A DNA stretch of 64,000 bases, taken from NCBI GenBank assembly GCA_963737835.1, contig CAVTUH010000002.1, forward strand, positions 434,001 through 498,000, written 5' to 3'. The notes under the pieces were generated by a model that saw only the letters and a program-made list of their open reading frames with translations, was not told the DNA's origin and made no database searches. The DNA is from Palsa-1248 sp963737835. Its GTDB lineage: Bacteria; Gemmatimonadota; Gemmatimonadetes; Gemmatimonadales; Gemmatimonadaceae. Made by a program: the position numbers and the translations under genes. Positions 53,006-60,534 of the stretch are shown here, one piece after another; the first letter of the stretch is position 1; each line of letters begins with the position of its first letter.

Positions 53006-53371
53006 TCAGTTCCCCACGTAAAACGCGTTCACGGTCCATCGGACGACGGCATCGAGCAACGCCGGGACGCGCGAGGTGTCCCCGCCGCGATCCGGCAGCA
53101 CGGCGGTCGCCACGCACCCCGCCACGTCGCGCTTCACGGCCATGAGCACCTGATCCACCCGCCAGCCCGCCGCTCGCAGCTCGACGGCACGCTCGCGAAT
53201 TGCCTGGTATAGCATTTCCAATCCCTGCTGCGCTTCGCGCGGGTTTGCGTGGAGCGCTGCCTCGACACTCTTCTGGACATACTCGAACCAGACGGCGGTC
53301 GGCGACGGTATGCGCGAGCGTTCCGCGCGCCGTTCGACGAACCCGTCACTGGCTAGCCACCGACTTGTCAT
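53006..53371 (-). CDS. Hypothetical protein, paralogue of the 4352-4717 product
   Basis: A 121-residue mostly helical soluble protein. It reads VWFEYVQKSVEAALHANPREAQQGLEMLYQAIRERAVELRAAGWRVDQVLMAVKRDVAG, a Gly/Asp linker, then LLDAVVRWTVNAFYVGN. The order helix, ELRAAG turn, VL...AVK helix, and C-terminal VVRW(S/T) helix matches the gene at 4352-4717. No family name known. It starts 197 bp from the divergent hydrolase gene; its 3' end abuts the H2/H4 composite array. Confidence 0.65.
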   Translation of the reverse strand: MTSRWLASDGFVERRAERSRIPSPTAVWFEYVQKSVEAALHANPREAQQGLEMLYQAIRERAVELRAAGWRVDQVLMAVKRDVAGCVATAVLPDRGGDTSRVPALLDAVVRWTVNAFYVGN

Positions 53372-53567
53372 TCCAGACCCCTCGAATTGGGCGAGCGATC
53401 GTCGCCACGAGATCGCCCGGGTGTCGAGGATTAGCGGCTCCTCGTCATCGTTCGGTCATGTCTGGGTCAAGATCCGTCACGACGGACCCGACAGGCGATC
53501 AATGATCGACGTGACAGCTGGTGCCAGGCCATCGCCGTCCCGATCGGGTCGTGCTACCATATCGGGG

Positions 53568-54242
53568 ATGCGCAATCTCGCCGGCGCGCTGGTCGGATTC
53601 GTGCTCGCGATGCCCCTCCGCGGCCAAAGCACCGTCTCCTTCCCGACGGACAATGGCGGTGTGATTTACGCTGATGCCTACGGCCATGGCGATCGGGCCG
53701 TCGTCCTGGCTCACGGCGGTCGCTTCGACAAGGAGAGCTGGCGCCCGCAGGCGCAGGCGCTGGCAGCCGCAGGGTTTCGAGTATTGGCGATCGATTTTCG
53801 CGGCTACGGCCAATCGCGCGGGCCGGGGCAAGCCGATCCGATGAGCGCACCACTGCAGCTCGACGTCTTGGCTGCCGTTCGATATCTGAGGAAGGCTGGC
53901 GCCAAGACCGTGTCGGTTGTCGGGGGTAGCATGGGTGGTGCGGCGGCCGGCGACGCCGCGATTGCGGCGCGGCCGGGCGAGATCGATCGTGTCGTGCTTC
54001 TTGGCGCAGAACCAACCCGGCCCGCCTCGAAGCTCCACGCACGATCGCTCTTCATCGTCGCCCGATATGACTCGAGTGAAGCCGGCCCGCGCCTCTCGGG
54101 AATTCGCGCGCAATACGAGCAGGCTCCCGACCCGAAAGCGCTCATCATTCTGGATGGGTCAGCCCACGCCCAGTTCCTGTTTCAGACCGACCAGGGCGAG
54201 CGCGTCATGCGCGAGATTCTCCGATTCCTCTCTGCGAAGTGA
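53568..54242 (+). CDS. Secreted alpha/beta hydrolase
   Basis: A 224-residue exported hydrolase. A signal peptide (MRNLAGALVGFVLAMPLRGQS) precedes the fold, which has VVLAHGGRFDKESW (oxyanion HGG), IDFRGYGQSRG, the nucleophile Ser in VVGGSMGGAAAG, a possible catalytic Asp in FIVARYDSSEAG and His in LDGSAHAQFLFQ. It is shorter than most esterases but complete. Substrate unknown. The ATG at 53568 has only a weak purine stretch upstream (ATCGGGG). Confidence 0.82.
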   Translation: MRNLAGALVGFVLAMPLRGQSTVSFPTDNGGVIYADAYGHGDRAVVLAHGGRFDKESWRPQAQALAAAGFRVLAIDFRGYGQSRGPGQADPMSAPLQLDVLAAVRYLRKAGAKTVSVVGGSMGGAAAGDAAIAARPGEIDRVVLLGAEPTRPASKLHARSLFIVARYDSSEAGPRLSGIRAQYEQAPDPKALIILDGSAHAQFLFQTDQGERVMREILRFLSAK

Positions 54243-54271
54243 CCGGATGACGACGCGTCGATCCGGCCGAT

Positions 54272-56935
54272 TCACTCGGTGCGCATGGCGATATTCGGAT
54301 CCACCCGGACCGCTCGGGCAGCCGCAACCGAGCACACGCCGACCGTGATGGCGATGAGCAGCATGGTGACGATCGCGAATGTCGCCGGATCCACGGCGGC
54401 GACGCCGTAGAGCATCGAGCGAAAGCCACGCGCGGTGGCCACCGCCATTCCGAGGCCGATCGCAATGCCGAGCGCCGCAGAGACGAGTCCCTGGCGCACC
54501 ACCAGCTCACCGACGGTCCACGCGTTGGCCCCAAGCGCCATCCGGATGCCGATCTCGCGCGTGCGGCTCGTGACGGCGTAGGCGAGCACGCCGTACGTGC
54601 CAACCGCCGCGAGCACGAGCGCCAGCGCGCCCAAGCTCCCGATCAGGGTCAGGCTCAGGCGGCGACCCGCCGTGCGCACGCCCACCGCAGCGTCCAGCGA
54701 TCGGACGGCGGTCACCGCGACCGACGGATCGGCATCGCGGATCGCACCGCGAAGGAGCGGCACGAATCGATCAGGATCGCCAGTGACGCGTGCGACGATC
54801 GTGAGCGAGCCCCACGCATTCTGCTCGTCATCTTCGATGGCCATCGGCACGGGGTTGCTCTCGAGATCGCTCTGGCGTACGTCGCCGGAGACGCCCACGA
54901 TGCGCTCCCACGGCAGCTTCGGATCAGGGCCGAGTCGGATGCGTTTGCCGATCGGGTTCTCCCCTGGGAAGAACTGCCGCGCCGCTGCTGCGTTGATGAT
55001 GACCACGCGCGGAGTACCCGGCCGATCAGTCTGATCGAAGATCCGGCCAGCCAGAATCGGGATGCCCATGGCCTCGAAGTACGCCCCACGCGCACCGGCG
55101 CAGAGCGATTCGCTTGGATAGTTCGGGTCTTCGGCCCGACCCTCGATGGCGAATCCGCAGCTCGAGCTCCCCAGCGGGGGCAAGCTGCTCACCGCTCCGA
55201 CCGCGCTGACTCCGGCGGTCCCACGGACTCGGGCGAAAACCGCGTTGAAGAACGCGTTGACCGCATCGTCCGACTGATAGCGTGGACCAGTCAGCACGAT
55301 ATTCGCAGACAGCGCATGCTCGGGCTCGAATCCGAGACGGATGTGTCGAAGCGCGTCAAGACTCCGCACGAGCAACACGGCCATCACGAGCAAGACCACC
55401 GCCATGCACGTCTGCGACGCCACCAGTGCGCCACGAATCGATTCCCTGCGACGATCTCCCGCCGTCGAACGCGTTGAGGTCTTCAACGACGCGCCGGCAT
55501 CGACTCGGGAGACACGAAGCGCTGGCAGGATTGCAACGGTCAGTCCGGTGGCGATCGATACCGCCGCCGAGAAGATCAGCACGCGCCAGTCGAGCGTCGG
55601 CATGGCCAGCAGCGGCAAGGCGCCTGGGTAGGCCCCTACGATCAAGTGTACGGCCAACAAGGCGACGGCAATGCCGCCCGCGCCGCCCAGGATCGCCAGT
55701 ACGAGGCTCTCGGTGAGCAGTTGGGCAACCAGGTGCGCTCGGCCCGCTCCGATCGCGGCCCGTATGATCATTTCCTGCGTGCGCGCCGTCCCACGGGCCG
55801 CCATCATGTTGGTGAGGTTGGCGCATGCCGCGAGCAGGACCAGCGCAGCGGCGCCCACGAGGACCAGCATGGTGTCTCGAGCGTCAGCGACGAGCGCCGT
55901 CCGCATCGGCAGGACAGTCACGTAGTGGCCGGTGTTGGCATCCGGGTAGCGCGCCTCGAGCGCTCGCGCGAGCGTGTTGAGGTCTGCACGAGCCGCCTCG
56001 ACGGTCGCGCCAACCCGCAGTCGGCCGATGGCGAGCAACCAGTGGAGTTTCCGCGCGCGATTGGGGTCGGCGAGCCGCGGCGTCATATCCAACGGTGCGT
56101 AGATCTGTTCCCGGTATCCGAGCGCGAACCCGGGTCGCATGACGCCGATGATGCGAGTGGGCTCATCGTCCAGTGTCACCGTTCGCCCGATCGCGGATGG
56201 GTCCGCGTGGAAGACCTGCTGCCATGTGTCGTACGACAGCACGATGACCCTGGCGTGTGTGGCGCCATCTTCGCCGGGTGCAAACGTGCGACCCCGCAGC
56301 GGGCGCACCTCGAGCACATCGAACATGTTCGCCGACACGTCCAGCGCACTCACGGCCAGGGGATCGTTGGTCCCGTCGCGCAGCGTAGCCCCTTCGTTCG
56401 CCACGATCCCGATGCCCGTCAGCGTGCGCTGCGCTGCCCGATAGTCCACGAGGTCGGACGCGGACATCTGGGACTTGGGATTGCCGTTGCCCACGTTGTT
56501 CTCAAAGAGCGACACGAGCCGCCCGGGGTCCCCATATGGCGGCGGGGCGAGGAGGATGGCGTTTGCGACGCTGAAGATTGCGGTGTTCGCGCCGATCGCG
56601 AGCGTGAGCGTGACGAGTGTAACGGCGGCGAATCCGGGGCTCCGGCCCAGCACGCGAAACGCGTAGACGAGCTGCTGTCGAACTTCGGCCAGTCGATCCC
56701 GCCGCCGTCCGGCACGCACCGCGCTCCGGTCCTGCGCTCGACAATAGCTGCGCGTCTGATCGAGGTCGCCGAACTCGCGCTCAGCCTCCCCGCGGGCGTC
56801 GGCAACCGCCAGTCCCTGCCTGGTCAGTTCCGTCGCGCGCATCTCGAGGTGGAACTCGAGCTCGGCCTCGAGATCCGCGTCGATCGCGGCGCGCGAACGC
56901 CAGGGCAACCGGAACCTGCTTCGCTTCTCCATCAT
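54272..56935 (-). CDS. ADOP/MacB-type ABC transporter permease
   Basis: An 887-residue FtsX/MacB-like permease with a duplicated core, the acidobacterial ADOP form. The N-terminus has the typical helical region DADLEAELEFHLEMRATELTRQGL...REFGDLDQTR. Two sets of an extracytoplasmic MacB domain and FtsX helices follow: RVLGRSPGFAAVTLVTLTLAIGANTAIFSVANAILL, FDVLEVRPLRGRTFAPGED, then FEAMGIPILAGRIFDQTD, VIINAAAARQFFPGENPIGKRIR and the closing SRTREIGIRMALGAN. Such permeases export macrolides, toxins or lipoproteins, mostly without proven substrates. No ATPase is adjacent. The PadR regulator gene ends 7 bp upstream. Confidence 0.92.
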   Translation of the reverse strand: MMEKRSRFRLPWRSRAAIDADLEAELEFHLEMRATELTRQGLAVADARGEAEREFGDLDQTRSYCRAQDRSAVRAGRRRDRLAEVRQQLVYAFRVLGRSPGFAAVTLVTLTLAIGANTAIFSVANAILLAPPPYGDPGRLVSLFENNVGNGNPKSQMSASDLVDYRAAQRTLTGIGIVANEGATLRDGTNDPLAVSALDVSANMFDVLEVRPLRGRTFAPGEDGATHARVIVLSYDTWQQVFHADPSAIGRTVTLDDEPTRIIGVMRPGFALGYREQIYAPLDMTPRLADPNRARKLHWLLAIGRLRVGATVEAARADLNTLARALEARYPDANTGHYVTVLPMRTALVADARDTMLVLVGAAALVLLAACANLTNMMAARGTARTQEMIIRAAIGAGRAHLVAQLLTESLVLAILGGAGGIAVALLAVHLIVGAYPGALPLLAMPTLDWRVLIFSAAVSIATGLTVAILPALRVSRVDAGASLKTSTRSTAGDRRRESIRGALVASQTCMAVVLLVMAVLLVRSLDALRHIRLGFEPEHALSANIVLTGPRYQSDDAVNAFFNAVFARVRGTAGVSAVGAVSSLPPLGSSSCGFAIEGRAEDPNYPSESLCAGARGAYFEAMGIPILAGRIFDQTDRPGTPRVVIINAAAARQFFPGENPIGKRIRLGPDPKLPWERIVGVSGDVRQSDLESNPVPMAIEDDEQNAWGSLTIVARVTGDPDRFVPLLRGAIRDADPSVAVTAVRSLDAAVGVRTAGRRLSLTLIGSLGALALVLAAVGTYGVLAYAVTSRTREIGIRMALGANAWTVGELVVRQGLVSAALGIAIGLGMAVATARGFRSMLYGVAAVDPATFAIVTMLLIAITVGVCSVAAARAVRVDPNIAMRTE

Positions 56936-56942
56936 CAGAATC

Positions 56943-57275
56943 TCAGGTGGGGGCCAGCACGCTGGAGACCGCCGCCGCGTAACTTCGCCACGCCGCCGCG
57001 TCGGCCCGCAGCCGGGTCCGGCCGGCAGGCGTCAAGGAATAGAACTTCGCCCGGCGGTTGTTCTCCGACGTGCCCCATTCCGTCTCGACGAGCTTCTGCC
57101 GCTCCAGCCGGTGGAGCGCCTGGTACAGGGCGGCGCCGTCAATCGTCAGTGCACCGTCGCTCCGGTCGGCGACCCAGCGTGAGATCGCGTAGCCGTGCAT
57201 GGACGCCCAGGCAAGCGTGCGAAGGATGAGGATGTCGACCGTCCCTTGCAGGAACTCCGGCGGTGCGCGGCGCAA
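56943..57275 (-). CDS. PadR family transcription regulator
   Basis: A 110-residue winged-helix regulator. EFLQGTVDILILRTLAWASMHGYAISRWVADRSDG, then DGAALYQALHRLERQKLVETEWGTSENNRRAKFYSLTPAGRTRL is the standard PadR N-terminal domain. There is no Vir or dimerisation tail, as in small PadR proteins that pair with ADOP permeases. Start: TTG at 57275 with GGAG 6 nt upstream; no ATG is in frame nearby. It precedes the permease by 7 bp and probably represses it. Confidence 0.9.
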   Translation of the reverse strand: MRRAPPEFLQGTVDILILRTLAWASMHGYAISRWVADRSDGALTIDGAALYQALHRLERQKLVETEWGTSENNRRAKFYSLTPAGRTRLRADAAAWRSYAAAVSSVLAPT

Positions 57276-57381
57276 CGGGCTCTCCAGTCACATGGTGAGT
57301 GGAACGTAGATTCGACACCGGCCCGTCCACAAGGGTTTGAGGCAGCCCAGGATCGTGCCGCCGGCAGCACGGTCCGTGGAT

Positions 57382-57412
57382 GGGCGGGTAGGGGCGACGC
57401 AATGCGTCGCCC
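57382..57412. repeat. Palindromic repeat (GGGGCGACGC family)
   Basis: GGGCGGGTAGGGGCGACGCA followed by ATGCGTCGCCC, a full copy. Outside it, spacer 57276-57542 holds no gene. Confidence 0.9.
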
Positions 57413-57510
57413 GCGACAATGCCACCGCCCGTACATCGCCGATCGGTGCCCGATGGCACCCACATCAGTGTCACGGCGTCCGACCGGGCCTCATGCGCAT
57501 GCGAGAGCGC

Positions 57511-57535
57511 CTAACGTCCAACGTCCAACGTCCAG
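57511..57535. repeat. Half heptamer array, family H3
   Basis: CTAACGT, CCAACGT, CCAACGT, CCAGCCC: three clean units just beyond the stop codon of the SIMPL gene. Confidence 0.8.
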
Positions 57536-57542
57536 CCCCTAC

Positions 57543-57989
57543 CTATCTCTCCATGTTCTGCGCGCAGCTGCCGTTATTGAAGCTGTTGACGTTGACGTTG
57601 GCCTGGTAACCTTTTTTCGCCAGCAGCTGCATGAAATCGACGGCCTTGTCCGACGGCTGAACCTGGAAACTGATGGTGGCGTTGTACTGGAAACGCACCT
57701 CGCCGTTGGTGCCGCTATTGAAGACGGTGCCGATGTTGTAGTTGTGCGACTGTACCACCAGCTTGGTAAACTCCTGCTCCTGCGCGAGCGACTTGATCTC
57801 GGCCATCTTGGCATCGAGCTTGGACCGGGCCGCGGTCACATTCGTGTCTGTCCCGCTGAAACTCACCGAGACTTGCGCGTTCTCGACGGGGCAGCTGCGG
57901 GCGACCGCCAGCTGCGCGCTGGCGACGACCGGCACGGTGCTCACGACACCGACAACGACGGCGATGATGGCGCTGCTCCACACTTTCAT
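57543..57989 (-). CDS. Secreted SIMPL/DUF541-like protein
   Basis: A 148-residue exported protein. GGAGAG 5 nt upstream supports the ATG at 57989. A signal peptide (~1-24) precedes NAQVSVSFSGTDTNVTAARSKLDAKMAEIKSLAQEQEFTKLVVQSHNYNIG, which has the pattern of SIMPL proteins (bacterial oxidative-stress or unknown periplasmic role). FQYNATISFQVQPSDKAVDFMQLLAKKG closes the fold, which is shorter than the 230-residue average. Two Cys (SCP, SCA) may pair. Assignment is plausible rather than certain. Confidence 0.65.
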   Translation of the reverse strand: MKVWSSAIIAVVVGVVSTVPVVASAQLAVARSCPVENAQVSVSFSGTDTNVTAARSKLDAKMAEIKSLAQEQEFTKLVVQSHNYNIGTVFNSGTNGEVRFQYNATISFQVQPSDKAVDFMQLLAKKGYQANVNVNSFNNGSCAQNMER

Positions 57990-58126
57990 ACGTGCTCTCC
58001 TGGCGTTCGCGACTCCGTCCTGCCCACCGCCGGGTCCCGGCGTCACCAACTCAACGACGTTGCCACGGTCTTGGTAACGCGTGGCCCGTTGGGTTGGCGA
58101 CCGGCTCGCCTCCCGATGCGATGCCG

Positions 58127-58672
58127 TTACGCCCTGGGCAGAGTCGTCGGCGCGCTGCTCGCCGCAGCGCGGCCACGGATGTCGTCAATGTGGAGCCGCA
58201 CGATCTGGCTGCGCTGCGGCAACGGGTCGTTGGCGGTAAGCACCTGTGGCACGACCTGCCGCATCAGGCGCACCGCGTTCGCGAACTCGAACCAATCGCG
58301 CCCGTGTGACTCCGAGGAGAGAAATTGCACTGCACCCCGCACCTCGACGGAGCGCCAGTCGTAGATGCTCTCGACTTCGTCCACCTCGAAGGCACCCCAT
58401 GGATGGTGCTGCACTGTGGTCAGCTCGTCGCCGAGCTCCATGCGCGCGTAGATCCAGTCATCCGCATAGACGTACGCCGCGATCTCGACGCGCAGGATGT
58501 CGTGGAAGCTGATCCCGACGTGACCGATGTGATGTCTCGCAAGCAGTGCCAATGACTGGTCGCGCGTGAGCTCCCGAATGTCCACGACCAAGCTGCTGGG
58601 GTCTGCAACGGATGCGCCGCCGGGGCCGCCGCGCGAGACGGCATGCGGAGTCTTCCGACGTGATCGATCCAT
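58127..58672 (-). CDS. Pyridoxamine-phosphate-oxidase-like FMN-binding protein
   Basis: A 181-residue split-barrel flavin-binding protein. LARHHIGHVGISFHDILRVEIAAYVYADDWIYARMELGDELTTVQHHPWGAFEVDEVESIYDWRSVEVRGAVQFLSSE is the typical order of the PNPOx-like/Pyridox_ox_2 family (FMN phosphate and ring contacts). GAGGG 4 nt upstream supports the ATG at 58672. The N-terminal ~45 residues are a disordered basic tail. Probably a small-molecule reductase or F420/FMN protein; substrate unknown. Confidence 0.8.
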   Translation of the reverse strand: MDRSRRKTPHAVSRGGPGGASVADPSSLVVDIRELTRDQSLALLARHHIGHVGISFHDILRVEIAAYVYADDWIYARMELGDELTTVQHHPWGAFEVDEVESIYDWRSVEVRGAVQFLSSESHGRDWFEFANAVRLMRQVVPQVLTANDPLPQRSQIVRLHIDDIRGRAAASSAPTTLPRA

Positions 58673-58796
58673 GGGTCCCTCGTGTGGCGAGTGCGCCTTC
58701 GTGAACGCCGTGCGTATCACAATTTACTGAGCGGTCGCTCCGGCCGGCGACCGTGTTATCCAGCCGTTGTGTCGGTGCGCGCACGGACTTGCCCCC

Positions 58797-58830
58797 GGCG
58801 GGTAGGGGCGACGTATGCGTCGCCCTCGGG
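58797..58830. repeat. Palindromic repeat (GGGGCGACGC family)
   Basis: CGGCGGGTAGGGGCGACGTA followed by TGCGTCGCCCTCGGG. Full copy between codirectional minus-strand genes. Confidence 0.88.
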
Positions 58831-58885
58831 CATTGGCCACGATGCCTCTGTTCCACCGACACGCCGCACGACCGGCATCGTGGTG

Positions 58886-59239
58886 CTACCGGTGGAGCAG
58901 GGCTTCCCAGTTGGCGGGGACCCGCCCCGCGGGACCAGGCACGGGTTGATCCAGCGGATGTGAGTGAGGCGCGACGAGAGCAGGCCCCGCGAAGAACTCG
59001 CCCGACCGGTAGTCGTAGAACCACCGCTCCCCGCGTTCGAAGCTGGTGATGATCGGGTGATGGGTGTGTGCGTTGTGCTTGGAGGCGTGCTGGTTCGGCG
59101 AGTTGTCGCAGCAGCCGATATGGCCGCACTCCGCGCACCGACGAAGGTGCAGCCACCACCCACCCGTCTCGAGACACTCGACGCACCCTGTACCGCTGGG
59201 CTCTGCGGCCGGATTGATGCCATCTATGGCGACTTCCAT
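58886..59239 (-). CDS. UBP-type zinc finger protein
   Basis: A 117-residue single-domain protein of the zf-UBP family, best known from eukaryotic deubiquitinases and HDAC6. Zinc ligands are laid out as GTGCVECLETGGWWLHLRRCAECGHIGCCDNSPNQHASKHNAHTHHPII, with the aromatic pocket residues of the family (W, RWFYDY) after it. Bacterial members are small stand-alone proteins of unknown role, since ubiquitin is lacking. I recall them occurring near reductase and CNB-kinase genes like those at 47983-52877, but that is from memory. The C-terminus (GPALVAPHSHPLDQP) is disordered. Confidence 0.85.
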   Translation of the reverse strand: MEVAIDGINPAAEPSGTGCVECLETGGWWLHLRRCAECGHIGCCDNSPNQHASKHNAHTHHPIITSFERGERWFYDYRSGEFFAGPALVAPHSHPLDQPVPGPAGRVPANWEALLHR

Positions 59240-59295
59240 ACCCTCTCCAGTCGAGGACCGCGTTCGTCGAAGACTAGCAGAGAAATGTGGGCCTG

Positions 59296-59424
59296 CTAGT
59301 CAGTAGTCCGCCATCGACCAGCCGCGCTCGCTTGTTCGTTCCGTCGCCGCACGTTGACGCCGCGCACGATGAGCCACAGGGTCAGCAATGTCTCGCCGAT
59401 CACACCTGACGCAACCGTGCTCAT
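59296..59424 (-). CDS. Small membrane peptide, possible DUF4386 fragment
   Basis: A 42-residue frame with an ATG at 59424: MSTVASGVIGETLLTLWLIVRGVNVRRRNEQASA. The GETLLTLWLIVRGVN segment matches the C-terminal helix of DUF4386 membrane proteins (GELSLTLWLLVKGVN-type). No upstream remainder of such a gene is found, so this is either a short relic or a stand-alone mini-protein. Low confidence. Confidence 0.4.
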   Translation of the reverse strand: MSTVASGVIGETLLTLWLIVRGVNVRRRNEQASAAGRWRTTD

Positions 59425-59557
59425 GGTTCTGTCCTCTGGTCGGGTCATGCCGTCGTCCACTGCCCGGATCACATGACGGATCAGGGAGCCGCCAGGTTGC
59501 AATCGCAATACGCAACGGTGCCGCGTTCCAATCCTTCGCACAAGAGCGCAAATGCGC

Positions 59558-59583
59558 GAAGGGCGACGCATCGCGTCGCCCCT
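59558..59583. repeat. Palindromic repeat (GGGGCGACGC family), reversed
   Basis: GGGCGACGCATCGCGTCGCC followed by CCTGCAC; opposite orientation to the other copies and a slightly altered centre. Confidence 0.85.
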
Positions 59584-59611
59584 GCACGTTGTTGGTCCGC
59601 CTTTCAGACCG

Positions 59612-60313
59612 TCATCTCGTCACGTCGTTGACCGTGATCGTTTTGAGCGGCAGCCCGCCCTTCTTGGAGTCCAACAGAATGATGGTTCGGACGGTTCCGT
59701 TACCGAGACTCGGCAACGTGTCTACCGCAGCGATCGTGTTCGGGTCGCCGGGGGCGGTGGCGACCACGTAGTATGAGCCCGGTTTCTTCAGCTCGTATTG
59801 TGACACCTGCTCGAACAGGAACGCGCTCAGAGTCGGCGACGCCGGCAGCGCGCTGCCCTGCGGCATGATGTACACGTCCGCGCTCTTGAAGCTGGGAGCC
59901 GCATGAATCACCCGCAGCTTCACCGCGTTCGAGGCGGGCGCCGTATTCGAGTCGGCGATGAACAGGGGCGTCAGCCCACTCATGGAATCGGCCGCCATGA
60001 GCGTGTAGGTGTGGGCCGCGACCACGCTCTCCGTCGTGGTGACGAGCGGCGTCGCGTCGTTGATCTTCGTGACGGCAAAAGATATCGCCTGACCCGAATC
60101 GACGACGAAATAACTCGTCGCGTTCTGGAACTCCAATCCGTTGACCTCGCGTGAGCTGTTCGCGTAGAAGTCGAAGGGGCCGCCGTTCGATACCGCGTGG
60201 ACGAATCGGACCAACGCTGTCGTCTTGTTGGCGGTCCCCAGATTACAACCGGCGACCGACACAGCGAGTGCTGCCGCTGCCCCAAGGGCGAGCGGTGTCG
60301 TGCGGGATGGCAT
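59612..60313 (-). CDS. DUF4397 lipoprotein
   Basis: A 233-residue exported lipoprotein. The signal ends in a lipobox (SVAGC). Two DUF4397-type beta-sandwich repeats are seen: TALVRFVHAVSNGGPFDFYANSSREVNGLEFQNATSYFVV and VKLRVIHAAPSFKSADVYIMPQGSALPASPTLSAFLFEQVSQYE, each with the R(F/V)(V/I)HA strand. GAGG 8 nt upstream favours the ATG at 60313 over one 15 bp earlier. Such proteins are probably surface or periplasmic; function unknown. Gap of 221 bp from the divergent mmsA. Confidence 0.85.
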   Translation of the reverse strand: MPSRTTPLALGAAAALAVSVAGCNLGTANKTTALVRFVHAVSNGGPFDFYANSSREVNGLEFQNATSYFVVDSGQAISFAVTKINDATPLVTTTESVVAAHTYTLMAADSMSGLTPLFIADSNTAPASNAVKLRVIHAAPSFKSADVYIMPQGSALPASPTLSAFLFEQVSQYELKKPGSYYVVATAPGDPNTIAAVDTLPSLGNGTVRTIILLDSKKGGLPLKTITVNDVTR

Positions 60314-60534
60314 AGTTCCGTTCCTCATCCAAGTGGGGCAATCTGCACAGGCTGTGCAGGCCGCCAGACCCCCGTCCGTTTTCCCACCTGTTAGGCAAGT
60401 GTCGGGCCTACGGGGGACGGGCCTGCGGTGTCGGAGATCGCCCGCGGGCCGAATTAGCGCGCAGCCCTTAGATTGTCGCCTGAGTTTTCTGCCTTCGGGC
60501 GCTCGTCGCCTCGACCCTTCCTCGCGACCCTCTC

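Noticed and set aside
55646..57229. 527-codon plus-strand frame opposite the ADOP permease
   Set aside because: Antisense to a complete, well-conserved permease; no motif of its own.
891..59583. Heptamer arrays as CRISPR
   Set aside because: Repeat unit is 7 bp with no regular unique spacers and no cas genes in the window.
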